This document shows, in pieces, positions 17,018 through 26,515 of a stretch of 64,000 bases of DNA. A model generated the notes under the pieces. The model made no database searches. It was not told the DNA's origin and was given only the letters and a program-made list of their open reading frames with translations. Source of the DNA: Acidobacteriota bacterium (lineage in GTDB: Bacteria; Acidobacteriota; Holophagae; Holophagales; Holophagaceae); NCBI GenBank assembly GCA_021794095.1, contig JAJYRN010000015.1, positions 1-64,000 on the forward strand, read 5' to 3'. Each line of letters starts with the position of its first letter. Positions within the stretch are counted from its first letter, which is position 1. The translations under genes and the position numbers were made by a program.

Positions 17018-17295
17018 GGTTCGACTCCTGGATGAGACGGTCCAACGCCCTTAGCATGCCCCGCGTCCGGTGCCTCCGGCAGGCGTTTTCCCCGGGATCT
17101 GGATTTTCACCCCCCGGCCACGTTTACCTCTTGACAAGACACCTTCCTCTTGACACGATCCAGTCCACTTTTCCACTCCATCGCGCCTGCCCTCGAAAGA
17201 GACGCAAGGTTTGCGGCCATACATCCCACCACCCTCGGCTGGGCCTTCGGGCGACCAGCCCACATCTTCCCCATCTCGGGGAGCAGGAGCACACC
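17018..17295. promoter_or_regulatory. Divergent control region between acs and satP
   Basis: No gene fits this 278-nt gap. Two tandem copies of CCTCTTGACA(A/C)GA occur 19 nt apart, containing perfect -35 hexamers TTGACA at 17131-17136 and 17150-17155, pointing toward satP. No strong -10 follows either. The 19-nt period may instead be two binding sites on nearly the same DNA face. On the acs side I see no clear promoter; the sequence CATGCTAAG near 17055 is at best a weak -10. Confidence 0.5.
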
Positions 17296-17877
17296 ATGAG
17301 CGACATGAAGCTCGGAAACCCCGCCGTGGTCGGCCTTGCCGGGTTCGGCATGACGACGTTCGTGCTGCAGTGCCATAACCTCGGCTGGTGCGGGGTCGCC
17401 CCGGTCATCTGGATTGGGATGGTGTTCGGCGGCACCGCCCAGCTGATCGCGGGCCTCCTGGAGTTCAAGACCGGGAACAACTTCGGCTTCTGCGCCTTCA
17501 CCGGCTATGGCGCCTTCTGGATCTCCCTCTGCCTGATGCTCATCTTCGGCACCAACGCCAGCCTGAAGACGGCCTATCCGGTCCTCGCCTTCAGTGACAA
17601 GGATCTGGGCTTCTTCCTGGTGGCCTGGACCATCTTCACCTTCCTGCTCTTCATCGCCTCCATGAAGCACCACGGTACTTTGGCCATCATTTTCCTGACC
17701 CTGCTCGTCGGCTTCATCGGCCTGGACATCGAGAAGCTCACGGGCAACGCCGCCGCCGGTGTCTTCGCGGCCTATGACCTGCTGATCTGCGCCTTCTCGG
17801 CCCTCTACCTTATGGCGGTGGCTGTCTTCGCCGAAGCTGGCATCACGTTGCCCGTCGGCGCCGCCTGGATCAAGTAG
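17296..17877 (+). CDS. satP: Acetate uptake permease (GPR1/FUN34/YaaH family)
   Basis: Acetate/succinate:proton symporter of 193 aa with six membrane helices. The family signature is at the very start: NPAVVGLAGFGMTT (residues 7-20), matching the NPAPLGL-type motif at the first helix, and GGTAQLIAGLLEF follows in helix 2. The ATG has AGGAG 6 nt upstream; an earlier in-frame ATG at 17032 would add an unlikely Pro/Arg-rich leader. Its place between two acetyl-CoA synthetase genes supports acetate as the substrate. A 139-nt spacer leads to the second synthetase, so co-transcription is likely. Confidence 0.94.
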   Translation: MSDMKLGNPAVVGLAGFGMTTFVLQCHNLGWCGVAPVIWIGMVFGGTAQLIAGLLEFKTGNNFGFCAFTGYGAFWISLCLMLIFGTNASLKTAYPVLAFSDKDLGFFLVAWTIFTFLLFIASMKHHGTLAIIFLTLLVGFIGLDIEKLTGNAAAGVFAAYDLLICAFSALYLMAVAVFAEAGITLPVGAAWIK

Positions 17878-18016
17878 GCGGCCTGTGCCCTTCAGGAGGC
17901 GCCCTGGCCCCGCCGGGGCGCCTCCTGATCTGCCTTCAACAGCAGCCTGCCTCGCGCCGCGGGGCCCTGCTGCCGCCGATTCCTTTCATCCACCTTTTCC
18001 AACGGAGGAGATCCCC

Positions 18017-20050
18017 ATGTCATCCCAGAATCAGGGCGAAACCACTGAGGCCCAGCTTGCGGTCCATTGGAAAGAAGAAGAGCTCATCCAACCTCCCCCA
18101 TCCTTCATCGCCCAGGCCAACGTGGCGGATCCCGGCATTTTCGAGCGGTTCTCCGAGAAGAACTTCCCCGAGTGCTACCACGAATACGCCAACCTGCTCG
18201 ACTGGTACAAGCCCTGGACGAAGACCCTCGATACCTCCAACCCACCCTTCTGGAAATGGTTCGTGGGCGGAGAGCTGAATGTTTGCTACAACTGCGTGGA
18301 CCGCCACTTGGCCACGAACCGCAACAAGACAGCCCTCCACTTCGTGCCAGAGCCGGAACAGGAGCCCATCCAGCACGTGACATACCAGGAACTCTGGGTT
18401 CGCGTGAACGAGTTCGCGGCCCTGCTCCGGGATGTATGCGGCCTCAAGAAGGGCGACCGGGTGACCCTGCACCTGCCCATGACCGCCGAGTTGCCCATCA
18501 CCATGCTGGCCTGCGCCCGGCTGGGTGTGATCCACAGCCAGGTATTCAGCGGCTTCTCCGGGCAGGCCTGCGGCGAGCGCATCGCCGATTCCCAGAGCCG
18601 TGTGCTCATCACCATGGATGCCTATTACCGCGGCGGGAAGCTGCTGGACCACAAGAAGCTCGCGGATATCGCGGTGGACAAGTCCAAGGACGAGGGCGTC
18701 GTTCCTGAGAAAGTGCTCATCTGGCAGCGGTACCCCGGGAAGTACTCCTCCGAGACGCCGCTCATCCCCGGTCGCGACTTCATCATCAACGAACTCCTGC
18801 CCGACCTCCGTGGCCGGCGGGTCGAGCCCGAGCACATGGGCTCCACCGACCCGCTCTTCCTCATGTACACCAGCGGGAGCACAGGACGTCCCAAAGCCTG
18901 CCAGCACAGCACCGGCGGCTACCTGGCCTATGTCACCGGCACGTCCAAGTACATCCAGGACATCCATCCCGAGGATGTCTACTGGTGCATGGCGGACATC
19001 GGATGGATCACCGGCCACAGCTACATCGTGTACGGACCGCTCGCCCTCGGCGCCTCCTCCGTGGTGTATGAGGGCGTGCCCACCTTCCCCGATGCGGGCC
19101 GACCCTGGCGCATCGCCGAGGATCTGGGCGTGAACATCTTCCACACCTCGCCCACGGCGATTCGGGCCCTGCGCCGGGCAGGCGAGGATCTTCCGCTCAA
19201 GTACAACCACCATTTCAAGCACATGACCACCGTGGGCGAGCCCATCGAGCCCGCCGTCTGGCACTGGTACTACGACGTGATCGGCAAGAAGGAAGCGGTG
19301 ATCGTGGACACCTGGTGGCAGACGGAAACGGGCGGCTTCCTGTGCAGCACCGTGCCCGCGCTCCAGGCCATGAAACCCGGCAGCGGCGGTCCCGGCATCC
19401 CGGGCATCTACCCCGTGATCTTCGACGATGAAGGGAACGAGCTGCCCGCGGGTTCCGGCAAGGCCGGGAACATCTGCATCCGCAACCCCTGGCCGGGCCT
19501 GATGCAGACCATCTGGGGCGACCCGGACCGGATGGTGCGGGTGTACTTCGACCGCTACTGCAAGAACCCCAACAGCAAGGATTGGCGCGACTGGCCCTAC
19601 GTGGCCGGCGACGGGGCAGTCTTCGCCGCGGACGGCTATTTCCGGATTCTCGGGCGCATTGATGATGTCATCAATGTGGCCGGCCACCGGCTCGGCACCA
19701 AGGAACTGGAAAGCGCAGCCCTGAACGTGCCGGAAGTCGCCGAAGCCGCGGCGATCCCGGTTCCGGACGAACTGAAGGGACGCGTTCCCGAGCTCTACGT
19801 CTCCCTCAAGCCGGGCTACAAGGCAAGCCCAGAGCTGAGCCAGCGGATCGCGCAGGCCCTGAGCGACACCATCGGCCCCATCGCCCGCCCGAAGAACGTC
19901 TGGATCGTGCCGGACATGCCCAAGACCCGTTCGGGCAAGATCATGCGCCGCGTCCTCACGGCCATTTCCACCAAGAGCAACACCGGTGACATCACCACCC
20001 TGGCCAATCCAGATGTGGTGGAGGAGATCCGCAAGACCGTCCAGGGGTGA
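18017..20050 (+). CDS. Acetyl-CoA synthetase-like AMP-forming acyl-CoA ligase (second paralogue)
   Basis: 677-aa AMP-forming acid-CoA ligase of the acs family, clearly diverged from the neighbouring acs. Shared motifs: [31 protein letters not shown] (small-acid pocket Trp kept), [17 protein letters not shown] and [11 protein letters not shown] with the modifiable lysine. Differences: the loop after PK reads ACQHSTGG instead of GLLHTTGG, and an extra segment of about 12 residues (YCKNPNSKDWRDW) precedes the GDGA motif. Acetate or propionate is the likely substrate. ATG with CGGAGGAG upstream. It sits downstream of satP on the same strand and ends at a strong hairpin. Confidence 0.93.
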   Translation: MSSQNQGETTEAQLAVHWKEEELIQPPPSFIAQANVADPGIFERFSEKNFPECYHEYANLLDWYKPWTKTLDTSNPPFWKWFVGGELNVCYNCVDRHLATNRNKTALHFVPEPEQEPIQHVTYQELWVRVNEFAALLRDVCGLKKGDRVTLHLPMTAELPITMLACARLGVIHSQVFSGFSGQACGERIADSQSRVLITMDAYYRGGKLLDHKKLADIAVDKSKDEGVVPEKVLIWQRYPGKYSSETPLIPGRDFIINELLPDLRGRRVEPEHMGSTDPLFLMYTSGSTGRPKACQHSTGGYLAYVTGTSKYIQDIHPEDVYWCMADIGWITGHSYIVYGPLALGASSVVYEGVPTFPDAGRPWRIAEDLGVNIFHTSPTAIRALRRAGEDLPLKYNHHFKHMTTVGEPIEPAVWHWYYDVIGKKEAVIVDTWWQTETGGFLCSTVPALQAMKPGSGGPGIPGIYPVIFDDEGNELPAGSGKAGNICIRNPWPGLMQTIWGDPDRMVRVYFDRYCKNPNSKDWRDWPYVAGDGAVFAADGYFRILGRIDDVINVAGHRLGTKELESAALNVPEVAEAAAIPVPDELKGRVPELYVSLKPGYKASPELSQRIAQALSDTIGPIARPKNVWIVPDMPKTRSGKIMRRVLTAISTKSNTGDITTLANPDVVEEIRKTVQG

Positions 20051-20070
20051 TCCGGACCTCTGAGCGACAC

Positions 20071-20102
20071 GAAAGGGCACGCCCTCGCGGGCGTGCCCTT
20101 TC
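20071..20102. terminator. Perfect 14-bp hairpin between convergent acs-like gene and rplQ
   Basis: GAAAGGGCACGCCC (20071-20084) and GGGCGTGCCCTTTC (20089-20102) are perfect complements around a TCGC tetraloop. It lies 20 nt after the acs-like stop and 24 nt after the rplQ stop on the other strand. The symmetrical stem could stop transcripts from both sides, although neither side has a long U-run. Confidence 0.85.
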
Positions 20103-20126
20103 AATCTGTGTTCAGCTGACGAGGGC

Positions 20127-20516
20127 CTATTCGGCCTCGGCCTTGGGTTCGGGCAGGGTGTAATCCACGAACTCGATGAGGGCCATGTCCGCGGCATCGC
20201 CGAGGCGATGGGCCATCTTGAGAATGCGGGTGTACCCACCCGGGCGGCTCTCGAAGCGCTTGCGGAAGTCGGCGCCGAAGAGCTTGGCGACGGCATCCTT
20301 GCTGCCAAGGCGGGCCATCGCCAGACGGCGGTTGGCCACGGTGTCGGACTTGGCGAGGGTGATGAACGGCTCCACGAAGATGCGGAGTTCCTTGGCCTTC
20401 ACGAGGGTGGTCTCGATGCGCTCGCTGTGGATGAGCGCAGTGGCGAGATTCTTCATGAGGGCCTTGCGCTGGTTGGTGGTGCGGCCCAGGCGCTTGCCGG
20501 CAACGTTGTGACGCAT
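20127..20516 (-). CDS. rplQ: 50S ribosomal protein L17
   Basis: Large-subunit protein near the exit tunnel. The 129-aa product begins MRHNVAGKRLGRTTNQRKAL, the diagnostic L17 start, and ends in a short acidic tail (PKAEAE). It is the last gene of the alpha cluster, 9 nt after rpoA, and is followed by the hairpin at 20071-20102. Confidence 0.97.
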   Translation of the reverse strand: MRHNVAGKRLGRTTNQRKALMKNLATALIHSERIETTLVKAKELRIFVEPFITLAKSDTVANRRLAMARLGSKDAVAKLFGADFRKRFESRPGGYTRILKMAHRLGDAADMALIEFVDYTLPEPKAEAE

Positions 20517-20525
20517 GGGGGCTCC

Positions 20526-21491
20526 TTACACTTCCTGCTCGAGGCGCATACCCAGGGAGAGGCCGATGCGGGCCAATTCGTCCTTGATCTCCTGGAGGGA
20601 TTTCTTGCCGAAATTCTTGGTCTTCATCAGCTCGGCCTCGGTCCGCTGAACCAGCTCGCCGATGGTGGTGATGTTCGCGTTCCGCAGGCAGTTGTTGGCC
20701 CTGACGGACAGTTCCAGCTCCTCGACGGACTTGATGAGCCAGTGGTTGGCCTCGCCGGGGGCGATGGTGCCAGGCTCGTCATCCGTGAAGTCCTCGTCCT
20801 GACGGGCGAAGACCAGGAAGTGGTCGCGCAGGATCAGGGCTGCATCGGACACCGCCTCCTTGGGATGGACGGCGCCGTTGGTCCAGACCTGCAGGGTGAG
20901 CTTCTCATAGTCGGTGCTCTGGCCCACGCGGGCCGGCTCGACAATGTAGTTCACGCGGGTGATGGGGCTGTGGTTGGCGTCCATGGGAATGAAGCCCAGG
21001 CCCAGCGACTCGTCGTGGTTGTGGTCGGCGGTGATGAAGCCGCGGCCCAGACGGACCACCAGTTCCATCTCCAACTCGCCCTCTTCACCCAAGGTGGCGA
21101 TGTGGACATTGGGATCCACGACCTCCACATTCTGGTTGCAGCGGATGGCCGAAGACGTGACCACGCCCTCACCCTTGACGGAAATGGTCACCGTCTGGGG
21201 CTCGCTGCTGTGCAGCTTGAAGGGCACCTCCTTGAGGTTCAGGAGGATGTGGGTGATGTCCTCCCACACGCCCGGCAGGGTCGTGAACTCGTGCATCACG
21301 CCCTTGATCCGGACGTTGGTGACAGCCGCGCCCTGGATGCTGCTGAGCAGCACCCGACGGAGGCTGTGCCCCACGGTCGTGGCAAAGCCCCGCTCGAAGG
21401 GATAGGCCACGAACTCGCCGTAGGCCTCGGTCAGGGAACCGGGGGTGACTTCCGCGAAGCGCGGCCTCTGGAAATCGTTGATGTTCAGCAT
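20526..21491 (-). CDS. rpoA: RNA polymerase alpha subunit
   Basis: 321 aa. The N-terminal assembly domain contains [19 protein letters not shown] and the long dimerisation region; the C-terminal domain (from about residue 250) has the helix-hairpin-helix that contacts UP elements and activators, with [12 protein letters not shown] and [12 protein letters not shown]. Normal length. It follows rpsD by 9 nt in the alpha cluster, the standard bacterial order rpsM-rpsK-rpsD-rpoA-rplQ. Confidence 0.98.
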   Translation of the reverse strand: MLNINDFQRPRFAEVTPGSLTEAYGEFVAYPFERGFATTVGHSLRRVLLSSIQGAAVTNVRIKGVMHEFTTLPGVWEDITHILLNLKEVPFKLHSSEPQTVTISVKGEGVVTSSAIRCNQNVEVVDPNVHIATLGEEGELEMELVVRLGRGFITADHNHDESLGLGFIPMDANHSPITRVNYIVEPARVGQSTDYEKLTLQVWTNGAVHPKEAVSDAALILRDHFLVFARQDEDFTDDEPGTIAPGEANHWLIKSVEELELSVRANNCLRNANITTIGELVQRTEAELMKTKNFGKKSLQEIKDELARIGLSLGMRLEQEV

Positions 21492-21500
21492 CCTGCCCCC

Positions 21501-22133
21501 TTACTTGGAATACAGTTCAACGATCAGCTGCTCGTTGATGTCGAGGGTCACGTCCTCGCGGGTGGGAGCGGCGAGCACCTGGCCCTTGAAGGCGGCGGCG
21601 TCCAGGGTGAGCCATTTGGGAATGCCACGGCCCGCGGAGGTTTCGACGGAGGACTTGATCCCATCGTTCTCCTTGGCGCGGCGGCCCAGCTCGATGGCGT
21701 GGCCCGGCTTCACCTGGTAGGAGGGAATATCCACCCGCTTGCCGTTGACCAGCACATGGCCATGCATGACCATCTGGCGCGCGGCCGAACGGCTGGACGC
21801 GAAGCCCAGACGGTAGACCACGTTGTCCAGGCGCTGCTCGAGGAAGGCCAGCAGGTTGTGGCCCGTCACGCCCTTCTTCTGGTCGGCGCGCTCGAAGTAG
21901 TGCCGGAACTGCTTCTCCAGCACCCCGTAGATGCGCTTGACCTTCTGCTTCTCGCGAAGCTGGAGGGCATAGCCGGTGGGTTTCTTGATCTTCCCCGCGC
22001 CATGCTGGCCGGGGATCTTGCCCTTGCGGGTTTCGAAGGAGCACTTCTCCTTGAAGCAGCGCTCGCCCTTGAGGTAGAGCTTCATGCCTTCGCGACGGCA
22101 AAGGCGGCAAACAGCGTCCGTGTATCGAGCCAT
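21501..22133 (-). CDS. rpsD: 30S ribosomal protein S4
   Basis: Primary 16S rRNA-binding protein, 210 aa, with an S4 RNA-binding fold (RLDNVVYRLGFASSRSAARQ). The N-terminus retains four cysteines (C9, C12, C26, C31), so this is the zinc-binding C+ form of S4, not the zinc-free form. In other bacteria S4 represses the alpha operon; no such site was identified here. Confidence 0.97.
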   Translation of the reverse strand: MARYTDAVCRLCRREGMKLYLKGERCFKEKCSFETRKGKIPGQHGAGKIKKPTGYALQLREKQKVKRIYGVLEKQFRHYFERADQKKGVTGHNLLAFLEQRLDNVVYRLGFASSRSAARQMVMHGHVLVNGKRVDIPSYQVKPGHAIELGRRAKENDGIKSSVETSAGRGIPKWLTLDAAAFKGQVLAAPTREDVTLDINEQLIVELYSK

Positions 22134-22148
22134 GTCTCTGATCCTCCG

Positions 22149-22556
22149 TTACACGCGGCGCCGCTTGGGCGGCCGGCAACCGTTGTGGGGGATGGGGGTG
22201 ACGTCGCGGATGCTGGTCACCTGGATGCCGGCGGCATTGAGGGCGCGGATGGCGCTCTCGCGGCCCGCGCCGGGGCCCTTGACACGGACATCCACAGAGC
22301 GGACGCCCTGTTCCTTGGCAGCCTCGGCGGCGATGCCGGCAGCCACCTGGGCGGCGAAGGGCGTGCCCTTCCGCGTGCCGCGGAAGTTTTGGTTGCCGCT
22401 GGAAGCCCAGCAGAGCATGTTCCCCATCGGGTCGGCGATGGAGATGATGGTGTTGTTGAAGGACGCCTGGATGTGAGCCACACCGTGGGGGACGTTCTTC
22501 TTTTCTTTCTTCTTGACCACTTTTTTGCCGGTGGTCCGGGTTTGGGTCTTGGCCAT
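22149..22556 (-). CDS. rpsK: 30S ribosomal protein S11
   Basis: Platform protein of the small subunit, 135 aa. Family hallmarks are [13 protein letters not shown], the [12 protein letters not shown] segment and the ending [19 protein letters not shown]. The first 25 residues are Lys/Thr-rich and longer than in Escherichia coli. Located between rpsM and rpsD. Confidence 0.97.
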   Translation of the reverse strand: MAKTQTRTTGKKVVKKKEKKNVPHGVAHIQASFNNTIISIADPMGNMLCWASSGNQNFRGTRKGTPFAAQVAAGIAAEAAKEQGVRSVDVRVKGPGAGRESAIRALNAAGIQVTSIRDVTPIPHNGCRPPKRRRV

Positions 22557-22568
22557 GGGTTCCTCGCC

Positions 22569-22937
22569 TTACTTCTTCTTGCCGGCCACGGTCTTCCGCT
22601 TGCCCTTGCGGGTGCGGGCGTTGGTATGTGTGCGCTGGCCGCGGACAGGCAGCCCCTTGCGGTGCCGCAGGCCACGGTAGCAGCCGATGTCCATGAGCCG
22701 CTTGATGTCCATGCCGATGTTCTTGCGGAGGTCACCCTCCACCGTCTCTTCGGCGGTGATCACGCGGCGGATGCGGCCGACCTCGTCCTCGGTCAGATCC
22801 CTGACCTTGGTGCCGAAGTCCACCTTCGCGCGGGTCAGGATGCTCTGCGCCTTGGCGCGGCCAATGCCATAGATGTAGGTGAGCGCGATCTCGACGCGCT
22901 TCCCGATGGGCAGGTCAATGCCGGCGATACGTGCCAT
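22569..22937 (-). CDS. rpsM: 30S ribosomal protein S13
   Basis: Head protein contacting the P-site tRNA, 122 aa. Starts [19 protein letters not shown], contains YGIGRAK, and ends in the usual basic tail ([15 protein letters not shown]). It follows rpmJ by 10 nt and leads rpsK. Confidence 0.97.
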   Translation of the reverse strand: MARIAGIDLPIGKRVEIALTYIYGIGRAKAQSILTRAKVDFGTKVRDLTEDEVGRIRRVITAEETVEGDLRKNIGMDIKRLMDIGCYRGLRHRKGLPVRGQRTHTNARTRKGKRKTVAGKKK

Positions 22938-22947
22938 CGCTGTCTCC

Positions 22948-23064
22948 TTAACCCTGACGCTGCTTGTGCTTGGGGTTCTTCTTGCAGATGATCCGGTTCA
23001 CGCCTTCGCGGCGGACCACCTTGCAGTGCTCGCACAGCTTCTTGATGGAAGGCCGTACTTTCAT
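22948..23064 (-). CDS. rpmJ: 50S ribosomal protein L36
   Basis: 38-aa zinc-ribbon protein, [20 protein letters not shown] at the start and ending [10 protein letters not shown]. The zinc ligands C11, C14, C27 and H33 are all present, so it is the zinc-dependent (C+) form. It lies between infA and rpsM, the usual position. Confidence 0.96.
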   Translation of the reverse strand: MKVRPSIKKLCEHCKVVRREGVNRIICKKNPKHKQRQG

Positions 23065-23077
23065 GGTGTCCTCTCGT

Positions 23078-23296
23078 TCACTTGAATCGGTAGATGATGC
23101 GGCCGCGGGTGAGGTCGTAGGGGGTTACCTCTACGAGCACCCGGTCCCCGGGAAGGATGCGGATGAAGTTCTTGCGCATCTTCCCGCTGATGTGCGCAAG
23201 CACCTGGTGTTTGTTCTCCAGCTCGACCTTGAAAACCGCATTCGGCAAGGCCTCGACCACTGTGGCTTCGAGCTCAATGGCTTCTTCTTTGCTCAA
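23078..23296 (-). CDS. infA: Translation initiation factor IF-1
   Basis: 72-aa OB-fold protein that binds the ribosomal A site during initiation. Diagnostic stretches are [16 protein letters not shown] and [17 protein letters not shown], ending [12 protein letters not shown]. The start overlaps the adk stop by 4 nt (translational coupling), and rpmJ follows by 13 nt. Confidence 0.97.
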   Translation of the reverse strand: MSKEEAIELEATVVEALPNAVFKVELENKHQVLAHISGKMRKNFIRILPGDRVLVEVTPYDLTRGRIIYRFK

Positions 23297-23952
23297 GCGC
23301 GTGCTCCGAAGATCTGGCGGAGGGATTCAAACACCAGCTCCGGCGCGCGATGGCCATCCACGCTCCGGAAAGTCGGCCGGGTTCGGTAGAAGCCCAGAAG
23401 GGGCTGAAAGGTCGAGTTGAACTCGCCCATCCGGCTCTGGAAGGCTTCGGCGGTATCGTCGGACCGGTGCTTCAGCGGACTTCCGCACAGGTCGCAGACA
23501 CCGGACTGCTTCGGGGGCTTGGATTCCAGATGGTAGATGGCGCCGCAGGCATTGTTGCTGCAAACACGCCGGCCCACCACGCGGGCTTCCAGCACATCCT
23601 GGGGGACATCCACGTTCACCACCATTCCCAGTTCCAGGCCCTTGGAGGAGAGGAAGTCTTCCAATGCCTTGGCTTGTTGCAGGGTTCGGGGGTAGCCGTC
23701 GAACAACACGTCGCGGGTTTCGTCCAGCAGCCGCGCAAAGACGAGGCCGTTGACTGTGTCGTCGTCCACCAGTTTGCCCTCAGCCATGATGGCTTTCGCC
23801 TTCAGGCCGATCTCCGTCCCTTTCGAGACGGCATCTCTCAGAATGTCACCGGTTGAAAGGTGAGTCAAAGCAAATGTATCCACCAGCCGCTTGGCCTGGG
23901 TGCCCTTGCCGGAGCCAGGGGCCCCGAGCAGGATGTGTGCCTTCAGGGTCAT
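23293..23952 (-). CDS. adk: Adenylate kinase with zinc-type LID
   Basis: Interconverts AMP + ATP and 2 ADP. 219 aa with P-loop [10 protein letters not shown] (10-19), STGD, DGYPRT and RSDDT. The LID domain holds four cysteines (CSNNAC and CDLC), the zinc-binding form, but the first pair is spaced C-x4-C rather than the usual C-x2-C. The start overlaps secY and the end overlaps infA by 4 nt each, so the three genes are probably translationally coupled. Confidence 0.96.
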   Translation of the reverse strand: MTLKAHILLGAPGSGKGTQAKRLVDTFALTHLSTGDILRDAVSKGTEIGLKAKAIMAEGKLVDDDTVNGLVFARLLDETRDVLFDGYPRTLQQAKALEDFLSSKGLELGMVVNVDVPQDVLEARVVGRRVCSNNACGAIYHLESKPPKQSGVCDLCGSPLKHRSDDTAEAFQSRMGEFNSTFQPLLGFYRTRPTFRSVDGHRAPELVFESLRQIFGARA

Positions 23953-25310
23953 GCCGTCCTCCCTGCGCGACTGCTGCGCCCCCGGATGCGGCCCCGTTCC
24001 ATGAAGCCGTCATACCGGCGCATCACCATGTGGCTTTCAATCTGGTCGGCCGTATCCAAGGCCACGCCCACCACGATCAGCAGGCTGGTGCCGCCGTAGT
24101 AGAAGTTCAGGCCCTGGATGTTGTTCAGAATGACGAGGGGCACCAGGGAGATGAGCGCCAGGTAGATGGCCGCCACGAAGGTGAGCTTGGACAAGATGCC
24201 GTCCAGGAACGCGCTGGTTTCCTTGCCGGGCCGGATGCCCGGCACGTAGCCGCCCGATTTCTTCATGTTGTCGGCGGTTTCGTCCGGATTGAAGACAATG
24301 CTGGTGTAGAAGAAGGTGAAGAAGATCGTCACCCCCACGAAGACCGGCGTGTAGATCCAGAAGTGGGTCTGGGGGCTGAGGTAGGAGGACCCTTTGGCCA
24401 GCCACTCCCAGCGGGTGAACTGGGCGATGGTGGCCGGGAAGAAGATGAGCGAACTGGCAAAAATAACGGACATCACACCAGCGGTGTTGACCTTGAGAGG
24501 CAGGTAGCTGCTTCGCTGGCTGGACATGCCCGCCGAATCGGCGCGGCGCGCGTAGTGGATGGGGATCCGCCGATAGGCGCTTTCCACCAGGACCACGACC
24601 AGCAGCACGACGATCATGGCGGCGATCAGCAGCAGGAAGATGCCCGGAGGCGGCACATTGGGGGCATTCCGCATGGATTCCCCCATCATCACGCTGATGG
24701 TGGTGACGCCCCTGGGCAGGCCGGCCACGATGCCCGCGAAGATCAGCAGGGAGATGCCATTGCCGACACCGCGTTCCGTGATCTGCTCGCCGATCCACAT
24801 GACAAACATGGACCCGACCGACAGGGAGAAGGCGGCCAGCAGTCTGAAACTGGTGGGGGAGAGCGTGGAGGTCACCACCTCAAGGCCATGCTGGTTCTGA
24901 CTCAGCGCCAGGGAGGCGATGCCGAACCCCTGGATGAAGGCCAGGCCCACGGTCAGGTAGCGGGTCCACTGATTGATCTTCTCGCGACCGGCTTCACCTT
25001 CCTTCTTCTGGAGGTTGTCCAGGTAGGGGACCACCGCTCCCATCAACTGGAAGACGATGCTGGCCGTGATGTAGGGCGCGATGCCCAGGGCGAAGACCGA
25101 GAACTTGAGGAAGGCTCCACCGGAGAACAGGTTCACCACATCAAAGAGGCCGTTGCCTCCTCCGCTCTGGAGCGCGGTCCTCAGGTTCTCCGTGTTCACG
25201 CCCGGCACGCTGACCTGCACACCCAGGCGGAAGATGACCAGCATGATGAGGGTGAACAGGATCCGCTTTCGCAGTTCCTTGCTGGCGAGGAGGTTCCGGA
25301 GGTAATCCAT
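23949..25310 (-). CDS. secY: Protein translocase subunit SecY
   Basis: Central channel of the Sec translocon, 453 aa, ten membrane helices. Family marks include the N-terminal FTLIMLVIFRLGVQVSVPG, the plug/helix 2 region FSGGAF, GIAPYITASIVFQLM and the cytosolic loop GVALDTADQIESHMVMRRYDG near the end. It sits at its standard place between rplO and adk in the spc cluster. Confidence 0.98.
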   Translation of the reverse strand: MDYLRNLLASKELRKRILFTLIMLVIFRLGVQVSVPGVNTENLRTALQSGGGNGLFDVVNLFSGGAFLKFSVFALGIAPYITASIVFQLMGAVVPYLDNLQKKEGEAGREKINQWTRYLTVGLAFIQGFGIASLALSQNQHGLEVVTSTLSPTSFRLLAAFSLSVGSMFVMWIGEQITERGVGNGISLLIFAGIVAGLPRGVTTISVMMGESMRNAPNVPPPGIFLLLIAAMIVVLLVVVLVESAYRRIPIHYARRADSAGMSSQRSSYLPLKVNTAGVMSVIFASSLIFFPATIAQFTRWEWLAKGSSYLSPQTHFWIYTPVFVGVTIFFTFFYTSIVFNPDETADNMKKSGGYVPGIRPGKETSAFLDGILSKLTFVAAIYLALISLVPLVILNNIQGLNFYYGGTSLLIVVGVALDTADQIESHMVMRRYDGFMERGRIRGRSSRAGRTA

Positions 25311-25316
25311 GGGGGT

Positions 25317-25778
25317 CTACTCGTTCGCCTTCACGCAGGGCTCCTGAATGGTGCCGCCCTGGGCCAGGATGGCCTCGCGGGCCCCTTTGGTGATGCGGTC
25401 GGCGACCACGTTGACCTTGGCGGTCAGTTCGCCACTGGCCAGTACCACGATCTTCTCGATCCGGTGGCCCACCAGGTTCTTGTCCCGGAGGGACTCGAGG
25501 CAGACCGTCTCGCCATCCTGAAAGTGGATGGAGATGAATCCAAGGCCGATCTCCTGGATGGCGGGGGCGAAGATGTTGGTGAAGCCTCGCTTGGGCAGAC
25601 GGCGGACCAGGGGCATCTGGCCGCCCTCGAAGCCGCGACGACTGCGGGCGCCGCTGCGGGACTTCTGGCCCTTTTCGCCCCGGCCGGAGGTCTTGCCCAG
25701 GCCGGAGCCCTTGCCGCGCCCGAGGCGCTTGCGGGTCTTCGTGGCGCCCTCAGCGGGCTTGAGTTCGTTGAGCTTCAT
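25317..25778 (-). CDS. rplO: 50S ribosomal protein L15
   Basis: 153-aa assembly protein. Gly/Arg/Lys-rich first half (MKLNELKPAEGATKTRKRLG, then GKGSGLGKTSGRGEKGQKSR) and a globular C-terminal half, as in all L15. Ends 6 nt before secY. Confidence 0.96.
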   Translation of the reverse strand: MKLNELKPAEGATKTRKRLGRGKGSGLGKTSGRGEKGQKSRSGARSRRGFEGGQMPLVRRLPKRGFTNIFAPAIQEIGLGFISIHFQDGETVCLESLRDKNLVGHRIEKIVVLASGELTAKVNVVADRITKGAREAILAQGGTIQEPCVKANE

Positions 25779-25782
25779 GGCA

Positions 25783-25980
25783 TTACCCCTTCACCTGGAC
25801 GTCAACAAGGTGCGGGATGAGCTTGACGATCCCGTGGACGTTGGAGGTGTACTCGCACTCGCGGATGTCCCCGATCTTCTTGAGGCCGAGGGTCCGCACG
25901 AAGGCGCGGTGCTTGGGTGTGGTGCAGATGGTGGACCGCTTGAGGGTCAGGACCACCTGCTTCCCGATCATTTCAGACAT
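25783..25980 (-). CDS. rpmD: 50S ribosomal protein L30
   Basis: 65 aa, slightly longer than the Escherichia coli protein. The core TLKRSTICTTPKHRAFVRTL, then LGLKKIG and a VHGIVKLIPHLV segment are the L30 signature. It is tightly packed, 1-4 nt from rpsE and rplO. Confidence 0.95.
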   Translation of the reverse strand: MSEMIGKQVVLTLKRSTICTTPKHRAFVRTLGLKKIGDIRECEYTSNVHGIVKLIPHLVDVQVKG

Positions 25981-25981
25981 C

Positions 25982-26506
25982 TTATGCCTCCGCCTGGTCC
26001 AGGCCCCGATTGGTCAGGACCGTGTAGGGATCCATGAGATTCTTCAGCCCCTCGAAGGTGGCGCGAACCACATTGTGGGGGTTGGAGGAGCCCAGGCTCT
26101 TCGTCAGCACGTTATGGACACCCGCAGCTTCCATGATGGCGCGCACGGCGGCCCCGGCGATGATGCCAGTGCCCTCGGGGGCGGGCTTCAGCAGCACGCT
26201 GCCGGAACCGAAGAGGCCGGTCACCGGATGCGGCAGGGAGCCGTTCGAGGTGAGAGGCACGCGGATCATGTTGCGCTTGGCACTCTCGATGCCCTTCTTG
26301 ATGGCGGAGGGCACTTCGAGGGCCTTGCCCAGGCCGAAGCCGACTTTGCCATTCCCATCGCCCACGACCACCAGCGCGGAGAAGGAGAAGTTCTTGCCCC
26401 CCTTCACCACCTTGGTGACCCGGCCGACGTAGATGACCTGGTCCTTGAATTCCCCGGCTTCGGAGTTCTTCGCATCCTTGGATTCTTTGAAATCAGCAGT
26501 CGCCAT
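25982..26506 (-). CDS. rpsE: 30S ribosomal protein S5
   Basis: 174-aa protein involved in decoding accuracy. Contains the double-stranded RNA-binding fold, [34 protein letters not shown], and the C-terminal domain with [17 protein letters not shown] and [13 protein letters not shown]. An N-terminal Asp/Glu/Lys-rich stretch of about 20 residues extends beyond the core. Confidence 0.97.
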   Translation of the reverse strand: MATADFKESKDAKNSEAGEFKDQVIYVGRVTKVVKGGKNFSFSALVVVGDGNGKVGFGLGKALEVPSAIKKGIESAKRNMIRVPLTSNGSLPHPVTGLFGSGSVLLKPAPEGTGIIAGAAVRAIMEAAGVHNVLTKSLGSSNPHNVVRATFEGLKNLMDPYTVLTNRGLDQAEA

Positions 26507-26515
26507 GGCTTCCCC

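Noticed and set aside
20208-22991. A 927-codon open frame on the plus strand across rpoA, rpsD and rpsK
   Set aside because: Shadow of the ribosomal genes on the minus strand.
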